From NCBI GenBank assembly GCA_021613375.1, contig CM038709.1:36364428-36428427 (forward strand): DNA of 64,000 bases, in the 5' to 3' direction. The position numbers and the translations under genes are program-made. The notes beneath the pieces are model-generated. The model saw only the letters and a program-made list of their open reading frames with translations. It did not search any database and was not told the DNA's origin. The stretch comes from Megaleporinus macrocephalus (taxonomy: Eukaryota; Chordata; Actinopteri; Characiformes; Anostomidae). Shown one piece after another: positions 45,950-57,385 of the stretch (within the stretch, counting starts at the first letter, position 1; the number at the start of each line of letters is the position of its first letter).

Positions 45950-46450
45950 TCCCATCATTTACTCTGAATCCTTCAAATCAGAGAAGAGCAGATGGCAAAA
46001 AGCAAACAGCAGTTTTTCCATCTCTCTCTCTCTCTGTCTTTCTCTCGCTCATGTTTTAAGTCGTATTGACAGGAGAGCTTTTGAAGCGGTGTCCCACTTC
46101 CTTTTGTCACCCTTTCTGAAAGTGCTGAAGCAGAGAGCCTTCGTATTTTAAGTGTGGCCATGCATGACGGGCGAAATGGCCGGGCTAATCTAGGGCTTCT
46201 GCAGTCGGTGGGGCAGCCTTTGTTGCAGAGGCCTTGACCGTTACAGGGCTGTAATTTAACAATAAATGAGTGAGCTGTAGCTCTACTGGTGTCATTTACG
46301 TGCAGGCAGTCCCCAGAGGCTAAGGGGCTAGGGGTATTTATGGTATAGCGGGCGACTGTCGTTTTGGAGGGATTTGAAATTTAGACCACACATTTGAGCA
46401 CTGTGGCACTGAAAAACATAGACGTCCGGGTGTCTCACTGCATCAGAATT
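45950..46450. promoter_or_regulatory. Candidate conserved non-coding block 11
   Basis: Repeat-free, GC-balanced block with CpGs retained, a gggctaatctaggg site (about 46,182) and a ctgtaatttaacaataaat segment with a SOX/Fox-like core. A CT-rich run (tctctctctctctgtctttc) lies at about 46,021-46,041. No protein-like frame. Confidence 0.3.
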
Positions 46451-46869
46451 CTGTTTGAGTAGGCAGCATTTATTACGTTTCACGCACAGCCCTCTTGTCA
46501 ATCATGTTGAAGGTGCTGCTCCTGGTTAGATCATTCAAAGACACACAGCCATAGAGAGGAACAGTAAACACAACGATGGCTAAAGCTTTTCGCAAACGAC
46601 TGTCACTGCCCACTCTCTGCAAGGAACATTTAGCACAAACAAAAGAAGTGATATACTGCATATAGAAGCAGAATAAGAATGAACATTGGTGCTGCTTTCT
46701 GCTACTGGAGATGCTCTTGGGTAGTAAAAGGATGAAGTTTGTTGCTGAACTTCTATACTGGTAAGGAGTGAAGAGGGTGGAGGAGGCTTTATTGGTAATA
46801 TTTTGGCCCCCACTGTTTAATATTTAAAAGAAACCATTTAATTAAGATACTAATGGTATATTTTAATTG
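46451..46869. other. Intergenic, no feature seen
   Basis: Minus-strand frames of 62-77 codons have no domain. Confidence 0.4.
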
Positions 46870-47200
46870 AATACACACTGATCAGTCATAACATTAAACA
46901 ATGTATCTGTTCATTTTATCTACTCCACCTATCATACAGGTGCACTATGTAGTTCTACAATTAACAAACTGTAACCCATCTGTTTCTCTATATACTTTGT
47001 TACTTTTTGGTTTTTAATGGTTAGGGCTCCCTATAGGACCATCACAGAGCAGGTATTATGTGGGTGGTGGATCATTCTAAGCACTGCAGTGACACTGACG
47101 TGTTGGTAGCGTGTTAAGAGTGTGTTATGCTGGTACGAGTGGATCAGACACACGACAGTGAAATGGACAGATATTTTAAGGAGGTTAGGAGGTTATATCA
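46870..47200 (+). mobile_element. Single arm of the fold-back MITE family
   Basis: Contains ggtgcactatgtagttctac, a ctgtttctctatatac block, gaccatcacagagcaggta, gtggatcattctaagcactg and cagtgacactgacgtgttgg, matching the left arm of the element at 24.2 kb. The right arm and centre are missing. Confidence 0.7.
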
Positions 47201-47429
47201 GTGTTAAGACTGCTATGTAAACTGCCTCGGCTTTGATTGACTGATCTGTATTGTACCTTATTTAAAAGCTAATTTCTAATGACTTTAGAAAAAAGGGGTG
47301 GTCTAAAGTGCCGGAAGCTGAATAGGTCAGAAAAATATTAAAACCAAAATCCTTTATTTTGAATTAAGCGAGAAAGAACATTTAGAAACTTTGAATGTAC
47401 AGAATGAACATGTTTTACAGAAATCTTTG
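47201..47429. other. Intergenic, no feature seen
   Basis: No signal. Confidence 0.4.
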
Positions 47430-48060
47430 CTATGAGGCTCTCTGCTTGCTTTCACACTCTTTCACCACTCTTCCTTGTTATCACGTATTGTCCAGCTGTC
47501 CATCGACCGGCCCACATGAGGTGTGAACCCTCCGACACACTCTGCCATTTCTCGTTGCCCTTCAGCGTGACACTGAGCGGCTTCAGCTCTGTGGTCACCA
47601 GCGCCCGCCATCTTTCTTCACGCTACAGAACACTACCCCAGCCAAGTTTTATGCCACATACAGGTTTCGTACGTAGGAGGTGCTTCAAATTCCCATGACG
47701 TGTGGCCAAGTGAAGCATGGCAGCGTCATTAACAGCGGTACATTAACCATAGAAGTCCCCAAGAAAGTCCTCCACACTTCCCCTAGCGAGGAAGAAAGAG
47801 GGAGAGATATCGAAGGCTAAAGGCTGCGGGTCAGCATGCTATAAAAGTCATTGCTTTTCATGGCCTCCGTGGCGCAGGAGACCTCCCACTCCACTTCAGG
47901 CCATTAACTCCTCTTTATAGGCCACCGTGGGGCTGCTGGCGGGCCCCTATAATCCTCCCTGCCACCTTCACCTGCCCTTCTAACACCCACAGGGAGAGAG
48001 AGAGAGTGCAGCTGATGGTGGCTAACAGCTAATGTGCCAACCTGTTAGCCAAAGCGACAT
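47430..48060. promoter_or_regulatory. Candidate conserved non-coding block 12
   Basis: GC-rich repeat-free block of about 600 bases, including ccattaactcctctttatag, ggggctgctggcgggcccct and a ccttcacctgccc E-box. An 88-codon frame at 47,432-47,698 has no domain. Ends near a gagagagagagag run at about 47,995. Enhancer-like by texture only. Confidence 0.28.
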
Positions 48061-48443
48061 CCAGTAGTGTATTTGCCTCGGTGTTGTGGAAGCGGTTGAC
48101 CACAGTGTGAGCTGCAAGGACAGGCCAATGGGCATATGACCTTTTGACCGTTAATCTGAACTCAAAATTGACCTTTCTTACTAATTGTACTGTGTTGAGG
48201 TGGTCAGATTATTACAACAGTATATCTTTTAGTGCTAAAAAGTAATTTAAATAGGAATGTAGTAGTAGCTTTCCTCATAAGCTCAGAGTAGGTGATGATG
48301 GTGCACTGTATGGCATTGTACGTACATTGTACGGCAGACAAGACCGTCCTCCAGGATCACAGTGAAACACAAAACACAAGTGCAAAACAATATAATACAC
48401 ACAGCGCAGAAAATACAATAATTACAAAAGACGTATTATAAAA
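48061..48443. other. Intergenic, no feature seen
   Basis: No signal; a short gtacattgtac palindrome near 48,320. Confidence 0.4.
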
Positions 48444-48764
48444 GGGCGGCACGGTGGTGTAGTGGTTAGCTCTGTCGCCTCACAGAAAGACGATCCGGGT
48501 TCGATTCCCGGTCCGGCCCGTTCTGTGTGATTCTCACCGTGCCTGAGTGGGTTTCCTCCGGATACTCTGGTTTCCTCCCACACGTCCAAAGGTTGATCGG
48601 TCACTCTAAATTGCTCATAGGTGGGAGTGTGTGCATGAGTGCCCATGTGATGGACTGGTGAGCTGTCCATGGTGTACCCCGCATTAACCCGATGACGCTG
48701 GGTTTGGTTCCAGCCCCCCTGTGACCCCAACTAGTGGGATAACTGTGGCAAATAATGGATGGAC
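48444..48764 (+). repeat. Full-length tRNA-headed SINE
   Basis: The head gggcggcacggtggtgtagt carries an A box TGGTGTAGTGG at 48,455-48,465 and a perfect B box GGTTCGATTCC at 48,498-48,508, the internal pol III promoter. The body shares the gtttcctccggatactctgg, tcactctaaattgctcatag, gatggactggtgagctgtcc and ttccagcccccc blocks seen at 2.4, 29.3 and 34.5 kb, and ends with an aataatggatggac tail. It is the only copy here with an intact promoter. The 102-codon minus-strand frame across it is accidental. Confidence 0.88.
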
Positions 48765-49034
48765 TTATAATAAATACAAAACGGGACATAGGTCAGATAA
48801 AGTACACAGTGCTGGGAATAATGTTTGGATGAAGCCTGAATTAAAACATAACATATGATTATGATAAAACTTAAAAATGTTAAATACACCAATGTGAGAG
48901 AAGTGTGTGCATGGCTAAAGAGCTAACTGGACCGAAAATCTGAAGTTAATGTTGATGCTGACTGGACCAAAAAAGTCCAGACCAACAGACTTGCAGATGT
49001 ACATATGAACCAACATGTGAGTGAAGCAACAGAT
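48765..49034. other. Intergenic, no feature seen
   Basis: AT-rich lead-in to the minisatellite. Confidence 0.4.
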
Positions 49035-49515
49035 AAAGAAGCAATGTTGCTGTATGCATATAGGAATAAATGGATAAGGGAACAATGTTGGTGTATGGAT
49101 AAAGGAATTAACTGATAAATAAGCAATGTTGCTGTGTGAATAAAAGAATGAGCAGGTGAAGGAAAAATGTTGGTGGTGTATAAAGGAATGAGCAGGTGAA
49201 GGAAAAATGTTGGTGTATGGATAAAGAAATGAACAGGTGAAGGAACAATGTTGGTGTATAGATAAAGGACTAAATAAATGAAGAAACAACATTGGTGATG
49301 GATAAAGACATTAAAAGATGAAGGAACAATGTTGCTGTTTAAATAAAGAAATGAACGGATGAAGTAAAAATGTTGGTGAATGGATAAAGAAATAAACATT
49401 TGTGTACAGATAAAGTGATAAATGGATGAGTGCACAATTCTGGTGCATGGATAAAGGAATGAACAGATGAAGGAACAATTTTGGTGTATAGTTAAAAGAA
49501 CGAACGAAAAACAGG
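49035..49515 (+). repeat. 41-bp minisatellite, about 12 copies
   Basis: The unit is close to aatgttggtgtatggataaa followed by ggaatgaacaggtgaaggaa and a. About 12 units with substitutions and small indels; the eighth to tenth are shortened. Two long minus-strand frames (125 and 216 codons) with repeated Ser-Ile-His and Phe patterns are by-products of the unit and not genes. Confidence 0.88.
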
Positions 49516-51359
49516 CAGCTAAAGACAGTTCTGGGAAATGTGCAAAATGTCCCTTGATATCCAGGGGGCCCATGTTGGCTTATTAACTCATAATTAACGT
49601 GTTGGCTGGCTGCTCACTCACCATTCCAGCATTACAATGGCAACAAAATGTTTGGTTGAACAGTTCTTCTTCTGGAAATGCTCTTTTCTAATTTGATAGA
49701 TCTTCCACACATTAACTGCGATCTTATTCATCATCTCCTCCTCTGTTTTCAGTCTGAGAAATGAGTAATAATTTATTCTTTTTGCCAAAACTCTTGCAAA
49801 ATTGGCAAAGCATTCAGATTAACAAATACACTATGGCATATAATAAAGAGTTTCAGAGGTATAGTTACAGTTACTAGACTATGAAGGACCAACTGAGTTA
49901 ACCAGTTCACTACAGCACCGCCACGAGGCAGACCAGTGCTGCAGTGCTCGCTATATAAGAATACCAAAGACAGAAGCTCAGCAATAGTGAAGCAGCTTAA
50001 ATTTTTAGCATAACGTCATAATACATTTATTTTTAGGAACCCCCTAGAGAGCCCAAGACGTTAATTATGCCTGGATTTTCATGTGTTCACATGAAATCTC
50101 AACATGATATGAGCACCAAAACCACAAGACCCAGGCCCCTTGGCCTCCAAGTTCAGTATGTTTGATCAAGACTAAAAGCTGTTGTTGGGCTTGGGAGCAA
50201 TATAGAGAACTGTCCTCTGGTCGTCTTCAGTCTAACTATCTGCTCCTGGTGCCACTGTGTGTGGTTTGTGTGATTGGTTCATTTTTCTAATGCTACTGCT
50301 TCAACTTATCAGATCACTTTGGGGAAAAAACACATTTGACTCATTGACATGCATGGTTCCTTGTTTGCTATTTGATATATCTAAAAATCACTGTTGCTTA
50401 AGGCTTAAGTGTTTGCTTCCAAAGAATAAAATGAAAAGCAGCAAACTGATGAAACTGCCCACCACTTTGCAAGCCTGCATGCAGAAAAGTGATGCATGGA
50501 ATTACGTAATAGACCGTTCTCACACTCATGAAAGCTTAAATAGTGGCATTAAACAGCTTAATGCCATGTTGTAAACAATGGCTGAGACTACTGCCCAGAA
50601 TAAATAGGGTGTTGCTAAATGTGGCAATGATTTAACCAGCCTTACCAGAGTTTCCACTTCATCACGTTTAAAAACGCTCAGCATCAGCCTGTCAGGTGTC
50701 ACTTTTAATAAGGTAAGTAATAAAAAAACAGGCAAAGACTGAACATAGGGCTGAAGATTGGGACAGATATAGTCCCACTTCTGATTAAAACAGTTCAGAT
50801 CAAAGACAAATGTTATTTCACTGCCTTAAGTACCATCACTAAAGTTGTTTTCACAGAGGATTGCTTAAAACCTTGAGAAAAAAAGATCCCTTTCCACTGT
50901 AGCTTGATGAGGTTTACTTCACGCTGTGTCTCTTTGTTAGTTGTGGTGTTCAGGGTGCTCGCTGACATTGGTAATGTTGGTAAAGTTCACATGGGTTAGG
51001 TCTAGGGCCTAGATTTGCTTTTGACATTGGTGGGGACCTATGAATCTGAAATCTCTCTTAGCGTGTTAATGAAAGTACAAGCCATATTTTCATCCATATA
51101 GTCACTTTCAAACCAGTAAGCAACGAGTTTACATTTAAAGGCTTATTAACTTCACTTCAGTGCAGTGCAAATGAAACAAGTCTCTGACAGAGAGAGTTTC
51201 AACCGGAGTTAGACATGCTACTCTGGGAGACTTTAAAAGAACTGACAGTTGGCAATTTGTTGTTAATTTCCAAACCATGTTATTCATAGCTACAGATGAT
51301 TTTAGCCTGCTGTATGCTGTGCCCCAAAGCCTAGCATCGCCATTAACGTTACTATGATG
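49516..51359. other. Long intergenic stretch without a firm feature
   Basis: No recognised repeat, RNA or coding signal. A 105-codon plus-strand frame (50,257-50,574) has no domain. Confidence 0.4.
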
Positions 51360-51560
51360 GACTTATTTAATTAGTGAACTTACAGTAATTTACACGTTTC
51401 TCTACAAAATAGCTCCTTATGTCCACCCTCTTCTTTTTTGCTGCCATCCTCACTCGCTTTTGACACCCACTTTGCACTTGAGTCTTGTACAGTAAGTCTC
51501 GCTTATGACAGCAAAGTTTTCCTTCCAGTTTTGGCGCTGCTAACAACCACACACAGCTAC
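51360..51560 (-). pseudogene. Possible hAT/ZMYM-type 5' exon relic
   Basis: The minus strand reads RMAAKKKRVDIRSYFVEKRV (about 51,375-51,455). The basic KKxKRVDIRSYF-type start is common at the N-terminus of ZMYM1-like hAT transposases. A gtaagt splice-donor-like sequence follows. No further domain is found nearby, so this is tentative. Confidence 0.35.
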
Positions 51561-51911
51561 AAAGGATGAAGGGATGAAGGGGTTACAGGGATGAAGGACT
51601 CGAGTAGAGAACATGACAGATCATGTTTTTTTTGGAGGGGATAAAATTATTGGTGGGGACAATTCAATAATCACTGGATATTGGTGTGGACATGTCGCTT
51701 CAGTCCATGCTAGCTCTGCACCCTTGGGTTGAGCAGGAAGAGTTAAACCGACTGGACTCTTCTCCTCCAAAATGAAGTGCAACAAGTGTTTTAGTGTGTC
51801 CATGTAGGGATGTGATGTGGTGAAAGATCTGCTCTGTTCCGTCTCCACCTTTTGTCATATTGGTTCAGAGATTTTTTGTGGAATATGCTCTGCCATCTCA
51901 ACGCAGCTGCT
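51561..51911. other. Intergenic, possible transposon flank
   Basis: Contains attggtggggacaattc and atattggtgtggacatg phrases, possibly part of the preceding relic. A small duplication (ggatgaagggatgaaggggt) lies at about 51,565-51,584. No firm call. Confidence 0.3.
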
Positions 51912-52412
51912 TTGACACTTCTTTTTCTTTTGGCTTTTCCTTTTTCAGGAATTGCCACAGCGAGTCATCCTCCTCCATCTCAATCTGTCCTCTGTGTCCC
52001 CTGTCCTTACACCAACTACTTCCATGTCTTGTCTAACTACATCCATATATCTCATCTTCTGCCTTCCTCTTTGTCTTTTTCCTAGCAGCTGCATTTCTAA
52101 CATCCTTCTACCAATATACCTGCTGTCCCTTCTCTGGACATGTCCAGACCATCTCAGCCTGGCCTCTCTAACTTTATCTCCTAGTTGTTTAACCTGTGCT
52201 GTACCTCTGATAATCTGATTCCTAACCTTATCCCTCCTTGTAACTCCCAAGGAGATCTTCAACATCTCCAGCTCTGTCACGTCCAGTTCTTTTTCCTGTC
52301 TTTTTGTCAATGCCACTGTCTCCAAACCATACACTGAATTAGTAAAATTCACAGATGAGCTTTCAAGTGCATTATTGGTGAAAGAATGCAGAGGTCTGCT
52401 CTGTTTACTCAC
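51912..52412 (-). pseudogene. RTE-like LINE ORF C-terminal fragment
   Basis: A 155-codon minus-strand frame (51,945-52,412) reads ETVALTKRQEKELDVTELEM, LKISLGVTRRDKVRNQII, RLRWSGHVQRRDSRYIGRRM and GRQKMRYMDVVRQDMEVVGV. This is the conserved C-terminal end of RTE-type endonuclease-reverse transcriptase LINEs, annotated in many animal genomes. The frame is open to its stop, so this 3' copy is not old, but the endonuclease and RT core are missing (5' truncation, as usual for LINEs). The 3' end is near the ctgtggcaattcctgaaaaa block on the minus strand. Confidence 0.85.
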
Positions 52413-52879
52413 CCCTGAGCTCTATGCAGTGGTAAACAGAGTATGATGCGGCAGACGCACTGCCTTATGCAAAGTTCAAATGTTTTTCGTCCAGCACGCC
52501 CTCCAACATGCCAACTGCTCTGCTATGGGCCACACCGATGACCCTCCATTGCTCTCTGTAAAACTATTTACAGCTGGATGTGACGGAGCAGTGACAGTAA
52601 GAAAGGCTTATCGATCCATGGTTTGGATTCAATTCTTCAGTGCTAATGAGCTTCTTCCACTAAACCAGCCCAGAGTCAGTCCTGGACTTGGACTCAAGGA
52701 TTCAGGGCAAATGGATGCAGGTTGAAACTAACAAGTCGGAGGAGGATCGGTGACCACTGACGTTGATGTTAATGGCTTGTTTGTTTAAGGCTGCCCAAGT
52801 GTGGCTAGCCCTCCACACTATTTTGCGGTTGAACTAGCAGCTAATATATGTTAGATAAGAAAACTCCAGCCAGCTTTTC
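52413..52879. other. Intergenic, no feature seen
   Basis: An 81-codon frame (52,480-52,725) has no domain. Confidence 0.4.
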
Positions 52880-53830
52880 AGCTGCATTTGCAAATCTGTA
52901 AATGAGCAAAAAGTGTTTTCTGGCTTTAATCCTCCTCCCAACAATGATGGGAAAAGCAACAAACCAACAAACCCTGATTTATGAGCCACTTTCCTGAAGT
53001 GTGGATGCAGCAAAAAAAATTCACATCTCCTTAGAAATCAAAAATAAACAAAGCTTACAGAGTTGCGTCGGCTATTTGGAGTGAGATAATCTCGTAAGTG
53101 TCACGCGGGCATTAAAAACAAGAACAATGGCTAGAGTTTCCATCGTTTGAGGCTATTAAACTCACATTAGAGCCCCGCCTGGCTTAGAAGCTAACAGAAG
53201 ACGGACAGGTCTGATTTTCATAGCTTTCAGTGATGCTAGTCTGAGGCTGACCCTATTACTCCCCCTCTCTCTCTTTTGCTCACTCGCTTTCTTGCTCACG
53301 CTCTCTTGCCCCTCACACACATTCACACAATTCTCGAAGTCTCTGCCCAACTGTATGCACCTGCTGCTGTCTGTTTGAGGCAAGTGCACTGAGACAGGCT
53401 TGCAGGATGACTAACCTCCATTGCCACCACGTCACACTTGATGACTGTTGGCCTATTTAAGACTTCACAAACGCATCCTGCACTATTTCTGAAGCATATA
53501 CAGTTCAAGGTTTGGTGGGAGCTGAATCACGGAGCTCTCCTCCTACAAAGAGGCCAAAAAAGCAACAAGCTGAGAACAATAGCAGCCTTTAAATTGATTC
53601 CGAATTTGGGTGATACTTTGCAATGTCACATTAAGGCACGATACGAGAGGCGGCTCTCTCGCCCACGTCGCGCCAGCCGTTCATTTCCTGGCTGGTGTTG
53701 CCCCCAAAATCACCTTCCTTCTTTTTTGTGACAAATATCCTTCTGATGGCTAACATAATCTCATTATTTTAGCCACGGAGCCGTCTCGTGTATACACGGA
53801 TGCCCCGCTGTGCCCTCTCACAGCCATTTT
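52880..53830. promoter_or_regulatory. Candidate conserved non-coding block 13
   Basis: Repeat-free, CpG-retaining region with a SOX-like aacaatggc (about 53,122), attaaactcacatta, tttaaattgattccgaattt and gcaatgtcacattaagg sites. Includes tctctctcttttgctcactc near 53,266. A 97-codon frame (53,438-53,731) is not protein-like. Confidence 0.28.
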
Positions 53831-54059
53831 GCCATCAATGTCAGAGCCAGTAGGAAAAATAATTGTCTTACAGACAGAGCCAGCCGTGCAAGAGGCTGCA
53901 CAGCTTCCGAGGTGCCACAGCTTCTGAGGTGCCACAGCTCCCTCTGCAGGACGAGGAAAGCACTGAAGAGTGACTGTTGTAGAAACATGTGGAAGATGAC
54001 AACAGAGCCAGGCTGTGCTCCATAAATATTACAACAGTGTTTTTTTTAGTCCAGGTGCT
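53831..54059. other. Intergenic with a short direct repeat
   Basis: The 17-mer gaggtgccacagcttc / gaggtgccacagctcc occurs twice at about 53,909-53,943. No gene. Confidence 0.5.
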
Positions 54060-54260
54060 AGAAACATGAACCTTCATGCACATATCGTTGCTGTCCAGAG
54101 AAAACGTCCATTTTTCATTTTTTATTTCATTGTGTGAAAATCAATTGGACCAATTGAAATGATCCAAAATAGTTAAAAAAAAAGTCTGATTCCATTGACT
54201 TACATTGAAAGTAAAGGCAGTTTTAGGCCTGTCCTGTTAAGCTGACGTTTTTTGGACAAC
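54060..54260 (+). repeat. Dispersed repeat family R2, copy 1
   Basis: Shares with 57,180-57,385: catatcgttgctgtccagag, tgtgaaaatcaattggacca, tgattccattgacttacatt and the surrounding order. Class unknown; about 200 bases, no frame. Confidence 0.55.
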
Positions 54261-55267
54261 AAGAATATATAGATCAATATAGATCATTCTGTTATACAGC
54301 AAAACAATGTAAACACAAGTATGGGTACACACTAAAAAAGGGTCCAAGTATGTTTCCTGTATAAATACCAGACCATCACATCAGGACAGCATATTTAAAA
54401 AAGCCTAATTCTTATACGCAGTGTGAGTTTGATAAAGTAGTTTAGTTTTAGCTAAATGGTAACTGAACATATATAATGCATTATGAAGTCATACTACATA
54501 AGTCATATATGCCTGCTTTATAATGTGTTATAAATGTAGCTGTAACTACATAAGAGCAATTGTACATGCGTATGACTGGTATTATAAAGTGATATAAATG
54601 CCATATAATGCTTCATAACTGCACAAATAAAAATACAGGATACAGGTGTTACTGAATCCTACCACATGTATTTTAGTGAAGCTGAATATTTAGTTTGATT
54701 AAATATTCCATAATTGTCACTAGCAATCTGACAATAATTTCTCAAAAACATTAACAAATGTTTGGTAGTGACTCATTTTGAGCTAAGGCAGTACATGGAT
54801 AGCAAACAGGTTTTCACTAGTGATGACTCTTTTACAATTTTACACTGATTTTCAGACTGTGAGACACATTTCCTTCAAAACAATGACCTAACTGTTCACC
54901 ATTTGCCCATTAGGGAGGGGGGATGCAATCTCACTCCCTGCTCAAAAATGCAAGGCATGGTTAAAGTAAGGCTATGGACTGAAACTGTGTGTTTCACTAG
55001 TGCTGTAAAGCTTTTTATTACTAATTATAACTCATAATGAATCTAAATCCTTCAACTTTCTAACTCTTTCAGGTTTCTGTTTGGGTCCTGGTGGTGTCCA
55101 GTAGTCACTAATGGTATTTTGTGTTTTACTGATGGGTTCTAATGAGTTCTGGAGTTCTAGAGTCAAACAAACATTTCCAACATTAGCTCATAGTTGTGTT
55201 TGGAATCCAGCAAAGCTTATATTTTTCTCCATCAAGTGTGGCAGTATGAGGAAACAGCAGCTGACAG
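54261..55267. other. Intergenic, no feature seen
   Basis: AT-rich with short atat-rich direct repeats (agatcaatatagatcaat near 54,270). The segment 54,470-54,650 has recurrent ataatgcttcata-like phrases. Confidence 0.4.
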
Positions 55268-55825
55268 ATTGACATATGTTACATGTCCAAAAGTATGTGG
55301 ACACCTGACCCTTACATCTGTATGAGCTTGTTGCATATTCTATTGCGAAATTCTGCATTAATATAGAGGTGCTCTCAATTTGCGCCTACAACATCCTCCA
55401 CAAGAAAACTTGACTAGGTAGGTAGTGTTCTACTGGCATCCACAAATCCAGATTCCTCCATCAGACTGCCAGATAGCAAAGCACAATTCATCACTCTAGA
55501 GAACATATTTCCACTGTTCTAGATTCCAGTAGCAGCCATGCTTGGCTTGTGTGCAGCCTGATTGCTGTTGTTGCTCCTAGATGCTTTATTTTTTATGATA
55601 AAAGTAATATAAAAAAATTACAAAGTGACTTGTGGCAAAGGTGGAATCCTATCACAGTGCCATGTTTGAAATCACTGAGCTCCTCAGTAAGACACAATTT
55701 ACTGCTAGTGTTTGTATGTTGGTATATAAGTAGACTGCTTGATTTTACACACCTGTTAGCAATGAGTGTAGCTGAAGGACCTAAACTTAATAGGTCCATA
55801 TATATAGGGTCCATATAGTGTACCA
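55268..55825. mobile_element. Non-autonomous Tc1-like element
   Basis: The left part gtccaaaagtatgtggacac (then ctgacc) is a well-known teleost non-autonomous DNA element end. Inside are agactgccagatagcaaagc, acatatttccactgttctag and gtggaatcctatcacagtgc with a ccatgtttgaaatcactgag block, then gcttgattttacacacctgt. The right end is near ggtccatatagtg. It has no coding capacity. The same family supplies pieces at 39,561-39,760. Confidence 0.65.
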
Positions 55826-56345
55826 ATATTGTTCTGGCTCATTTATTGGTGATGTAATAGTGTTGGGTAAAGCTAACTTCATCTGTACGGTAGGTATGTC
55901 TGTTAAAATCACCAACAAATGTATATACAGGGTCGGTATACCAAATAAAATGGCAGGTCGATGCGTAATGGCTGTCTGAAAAGTACTGCCAGTGGTGCAC
56001 TTTAATCTGTCTTGATAGGAAAGACTTACGGCTAGCCAGCTGAACTCTCACCTCACGAGCCAGGCTTGAACGATGTTGCATTGACAGGGAGATAAGTGAC
56101 CCTACTCTGGCACCATTCTCTACAGCTGGGAGAATATAAGGGTTATTCTGGAGGGCTCTTGCCAAGCTGCCTCTGTCACAATGGAGACAGTGAAGCCTGT
56201 TGTTGTAGCCCAGCTAGGAGTATCCTTTCAGAGTGGAAAATGACACCAGCCAAAAGATTGTCTGCAGTGTCTGGTCTAAAGCTAAAGCTATTCCACATTT
56301 AAGGCAAAATTTCAAAGCCAAATTTTGTATTGGCAAACAACTAAT
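55826..56345. other. Unclassified block with a minus-strand 108-codon frame
   Basis: The frame at 55,839-56,165 (minus) begins MARALQNNPYILPAVENGAR and contains SLARELR-like text. Composition is more protein-like than most frames here, yet I recognise no domain, start context or partner exon. It could be a decayed transposon exon or chance. Confidence 0.3.
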
Positions 56346-56749
56346 TACACAGCAATTCTAGACAGTCTGTTCGGTGTAAGCCATTAGCTAAAAGTAGCAA
56401 TTAAAAAACAATACAAAATAAAATGTATTATATTGGAGCAGGAGTCTTCTGTTGCTGTTAATTTTCATTTCTAGCCAGAACACCAATGTGATATTCTGTT
56501 TTGAGTATAGTTAAAAGCGTTTGGACACTTACAGCTCCAAGTTGAACTTGCCTGTGACCTCCACATTTGTTGAATGCAAAGCCATCATCTGTTGTGGGCA
56601 TTTTGCAGGAACAGGACTTGGATGCAAAGCAGTGTTTGGCATGATAAGAGCAAAATATCACTCCACAAATGATACTAATATAAATAATGGCAAATAAACT
56701 GATCACTTAGAGGTAACATAGAATGCATTTCTTCAACACTTTAATTTGA
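56346..56749. other. Intergenic, no feature seen
   Basis: An 82-codon minus-strand frame has no domain. Confidence 0.4.
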
Positions 56750-56872
56750 AGTCTACACATTTATTCCATGTTGCACCATGTTCCTGGAGCAATGTAATTT
56801 CACTTCACTGTGTACTTGTACGTAGACGGAATGACAGTAAAAGCCTCTAGACTTCACTTGACTTGACTTGAT
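56750..56872 (+). repeat. LINE 3' UTR end with TGACT tail
   Basis: The block gttcctggagcaatgtaatt, tcacttcactgtgtacttgt, ggaatgacagtaaaagcctc and the tail acttcacttgacttgacttg match the common 3' end of Rex1/L2-like fish LINEs. Confidence 0.65.
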
Positions 56873-56945
56873 ATAGAAGGTTTGACTTTATACACATCCA
56901 TTTACACCCTATGATTTGGTCCTAAAATAAAACAAGTTCATATAA
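56873..56945 (+). repeat. R1 family fragment
   Basis: The phrase agaaggtttgactttataca, then catttacaccctatgatttg and gtcctaaaataaaacaag matches the 5' part of family R1 (compare 240-270 and 5,340-5,375). Confidence 0.45.
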
Positions 56946-57019
56946 ATAGAAAACCCATCATATAGCATGACATGTGCTCAGTTAGTTAGTTAATTTATTA
57001 GCCTAGGATCAGTTAGCAT

Positions 57020-57051
57020 GTCATGTTAAATTTCCTTCGGGATCAATAAAG

Positions 57052-57111
<60 letters not shown>
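57020..57111 (+). repeat. LINE 3' tail with (ATCT)n microsatellite
   Basis: The phrase tttccttcgggatcaataaa followed by gt and about 14 ATCT units (57,053-57,111) is the typical end of a fish retroposon whose 3' terminal repeat has expanded to a tetranucleotide microsatellite. Confidence 0.85.
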
Positions 57112-57179
57112 AGGTGGCCTGGTATGAGTGGTTAGCCTGTTATTGGTTAGCTAACAAAGCTAACAATGAAACAACACAG

Positions 57180-57385
57180 ACCAGCATATCACCGCTGTCC
57201 AAAGAAAAACATGTAGTTCCCTTTTTATCAATGTTCATTTTTCTATATCATTAGCCAGTATTTACTTTGTATGAAAATCTGATAATAATTGGACCAACAG
57301 AACTGCTCTAAAAATACAAAAATATCCAAAAGAATCTGGCTCCATTGATTTACATTAGAAGCTTTTGCCCTCTCCTATTTTGTTG
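57180..57385 (+). repeat. Dispersed repeat family R2, copy 2
   Basis: Matches 54,060-54,260 in order: catatcaccgctgtccaaag, ttgtatgaaaatctgataat, aattggaccaacagaa and tggctccattgatttacatt. Class unknown. Confidence 0.55.

Noticed and set aside
48444..48515. True tRNA gene at the A/B boxes
   Set aside because: The boxes are good, but no acceptor stem closes around them and a SINE body follows directly.
48923..49573. 216-codon minus-strand frame as a repeat protein
   Set aside because: It is fully explained by the 41-bp minisatellite; the repeated Ser-Ile-His text follows the DNA unit.
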